In this document: positions 5,104 through 6,511 of the stretch, piece after piece
Position numbering within the stretch: position 1 is the first letter of the stretch
How the letters are laid out: each line of letters opens with the position of its first letter
Position numbers and translations under genes: made by a program
The notes under the pieces: model-generated
Told to the model about the DNA's origin: nothing
The model's database searches: none
What the model saw: the letters and a program-made list of their open reading frames with translations, nothing else
Assembly: GCA_029933495.1 (NCBI GenBank)
Contig: JAOZOC010000193.1
Coordinates: forward strand, 1 to 6,511
Direction of reading: 5' to 3'
Length of the DNA stretch: 6,511 bases
Source of the DNA: Bacteroidales bacterium
GTDB taxonomy: Bacteria; Bacteroidota; Bacteroidia; Bacteroidales; JAADJA01

Positions 5104-5804
5104 TTTCTTTTAGTCATTTTTGTTTTGTGGAGTATCGTATGCCAAACATCTGTTGTATGTTTTACCGCATTACTAACTACTTGAGAAGAAATATCAATTA
5201 TATATTGCTCATCCTTTGTTTCATAAACTGATTCTAATTTCAGGAAGATATTATTATACGTGTCATTTGCAATATTCCAAAAATACTTATCTGATAATTC
5301 AACAATTTTTGGTTTTGAGAACTTAATGGAAGATTTATTTTGAAAACGAAAAATATCTCTTTCAACCTTATTGTGGAATCTGGAAAGTGAAGAATACCCC
5401 AAATTCTTAAAATTAATTTTATGGCCAACGTGGACAGGCGTGCATAAATCTGCAATATGGTGACTTGTAATCCCCATAAACATTCCCAGATTCTCTAAGA
5501 ACTCCTCTTCAGTACTATCTTCTTCTGAATAGCTTTCTATAAAACCAATACAACCCTCTGCATGGTCCAGGGCTCTGGTAACACAGCCGTGGTCTTTAGT
5601 ATCATTACTATCCACATAACACCTATGAACAAGTTGTTTTTTCTCTGAACCTATTTCCTCAATCTCCCACATTATCCTAAACTCATCCGACAAAGTTGCA
5701 CCTGATTCAATGCCTCCCCATCTTGGATACATAATATGCCTCTCTTTTTGACTAAGACATGCCAAAGAAAGGTTTGCTACTAATTGGTGAGTCTTACCAA
5801 GCAT
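5079..5804 (-). CDS. Zinc-dependent phospholipase C / S1-P1 nuclease-fold protein, cytoplasmic, linked to hsdS
   Basis: A 241-residue protein whose metal-ligand pattern matches zinc-dependent phospholipase C (mature B. cereus enzyme about 245 residues). H115-x3-D119-x5-H125 in SHHIADLCTPVHVG corresponds to that enzyme's H118/D122/H128, and H144-x3-E148 in RFHNKVERDI corresponds to H142/E146. Upstream candidates are H6, D40 (LSDEF) and H60 or H72. The family hydrolyses phospholipid headgroups, or nucleic acids in the related S1/P1 nucleases, with a three-metal site. Unlike secreted members it has no signal peptide: the N-terminus MLGKTHQLVANL begins the domain directly. The ATG is 2 nt after the hsdS stop, so it is probably cotranslated with the restriction system. 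This suggests an intracellular role such as a defence effector, which is inference. The domain call rests on motif spacing; the substrate is unknown. Confidence 0.72.
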   Translation of the reverse strand: MLGKTHQLVANLSLACLSQKERHIMYPRWGGIESGATLSDEFRIMWEIEEIGSEKKQLVHRCYVDSNDTKDHGCVTRALDHAEGCIGFIESYSEEDSTEEEFLENLGMFMGITSHHIADLCTPVHVGHKINFKNLGYSSLSRFHNKVERDIFRFQNKSSIKFSKPKIVELSDKYFWNIANDTYNNIFLKLESVYETKDEQYIIDISSQVVSNAVKHTTDVWHTILHKTKMTKRKWTMQPLI

Positions 5805-5806
5805 AA

Positions 5807-6511
5807 TTACAGTTCTCCTTTAAATGCTTTATCTAATAACCCTGGAACTAATTGTGTCAACTCCTTTTCTCGTTCCTCCCTTTGCTCTTTTAGTTGATTG
5901 AATTGATTCAATAAGTTTTCAAATTTTCTTTGCTTATCAATTTTTGGAACAGGAACTTTTATTGTTTCCAATCTTTTTGTGCTTAATGTTCTGTTTCTGT
6001 CTGCTGTACCTACAGATGCTAAACCTATTTGGTCAAGTCCTGCTGGCAATAAAAGTTGATAGAGCAAGAATTTACCTCTAATTAAATCTATGTTTGGTAC
6101 ACAAGTAATATATCGATGTGAGCCAACTTTTCCATTTTCATTCTTTCCAATTAATGAAACTGCTCCTTCCCAAGCTTTAATATTGCTAAAAAGCAAATCT
6201 CCTTCTTTCATCCAGTAAGGTTTTTGCCAAGTTAAATCACTACCTTTAAATGATGGTTTTTCAAATGTGCCCCTGCCAAAACTACGTACTCCAATTTCTT
6301 GATAAACAACATTTGGTTCAACTGCTACTTTTCTCCTGTTTATTGGAGCAACTTCTTTCATTGATTTATATTCCGCATCTTTTATCAAATCAATGTAAGT
6401 ACTGTATAAAGTGTTTTTAATATCCTTTTCCTGCTCTTTGTTTAGTTTATTAATTTGTTGCTGTTTTTCTTCAATCGATTTTATTATTTTGACTATTCGC
6501 TTTTGTTCGGG
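5807..6511 (-). CDS. hsdS: Type I restriction-modification specificity subunit HsdS, C-terminal part
   Basis: Partial: 234 residues are visible and the frame stays open to the right edge, so the N-terminal target-recognition domain lies outside. A TTG at 6388 is an internal Leu codon, not the start. The visible part opens with PEQKRIV and a long charged helix (about residues 4-41), the central conserved coiled coil. It continues with the second target-recognition domain (about 50-185), including GDLLFSNIKAWEGAV and GSHRYITCVP, common to one class of HsdS domains. It ends with VPVPKIDKQRKF and a second coiled coil (about 190-225) finishing LLDKAFKGEL, a standard HsdS tail. The similar EQKRIV and DKQRKF segments reflect the internal pseudo-repeat of HsdS. 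HsdS sets the DNA sequence recognised by the HsdM/HsdR complex; neither partner gene is in view. The phospholipase C-like gene follows after 2 nt. Confidence 0.92.
   Translation of the reverse strand, partial: PEQKRIVKIIKSIEEKQQQINKLNKEQEKDIKNTLYSTYIDLIKDAEYKSMKEVAPINRRKVAVEPNVVYQEIGVRSFGRGTFEKPSFKGSDLTWQKPYWMKEGDLLFSNIKAWEGAVSLIGKNENGKVGSHRYITCVPNIDLIRGKFLLYQLLLPAGLDQIGLASVGTADRNRTLSTKRLETIKVPVPKIDKQRKFENLLNQFNQLKEQREEREKELTQLVPGLLDKAFKGEL

Noticed and set aside
5240..5455. Second minus-strand frame of 71 codons inside the phospholipase C-like gene
   Set aside because: It is out of frame with a gene carrying a full metal-ligand pattern; its product has no motif and no independent start signal.
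6386..6388. TTG as the start of hsdS
   Set aside because: The frame continues upstream to the window edge with PEQKRIV and a coiled coil characteristic of HsdS, so this codon is internal.

Overview
The window is AT-rich DNA with every supported gene on the minus strand, so transcription runs from high to low coordinates. It most likely comes from a member of the Bacteroidota. The evidence is the Bacteroidota-type promoter elements (-7 TAnnTTTG, -33 TTTG) upstream of two genes, the general lack of Shine-Dalgarno sequences, a lipoprotein signal ending LFSC, and gene families (ArsF/ArsG, C45 acyltransferase next to a CrtI-like oxidoreductase) that I know mainly from that phylum. No rRNA, tRNA, CRISPR array, insertion sequence or strong terminator was seen.

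In transcription order there are three blocks. (1) 6511-4948: the end of a type I restriction-modification specificity gene (hsdS, cut by the window edge), a 241-residue protein with the metal-ligand pattern of zinc-dependent phospholipase C that starts 2 nt after hsdS, and a possible 51-codon overlapping ORF. (2) 4917-2024: an arsenic or organoarsenical resistance operon: arsR, a CPKC mini-thioredoxin, a 41-residue seven-cysteine peptide, a COG0701/ArsP-like permease, a periplasmic thioredoxin-like lipoprotein of the ArsF family and a CcdA/DsbD-like membrane protein of the ArsG family. (3) 1956-1: a promoter, a RetSat/CrtI-like FAD oxidoreductase and, overlapping it by 11 nt, the start of a membrane-anchored protein resembling C45 autoproteolytic acyltransferases, cut by the window edge.

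Two 20-bp palindromes with the same layout (6-bp arms, 8-nt centre, shared ATCG...CGAT) lie upstream of arsR and upstream of the mini-thioredoxin. Each overlaps a -7 box or -7-like sequence, so ArsR probably represses both its own gene and the downstream structural genes. The structural genes suggest a thiol pathway across the inner membrane: cytosolic CPKC redoxin, then ArsG with one CP cysteine in each half, then periplasmic ArsF with CMTC, running beside the efflux permease. The tightly fitted Cys-rich peptide is the least understood part. The other notable point is the signal-less zinc phospholipase C-like protein coupled to hsdS, a possible defence accessory.
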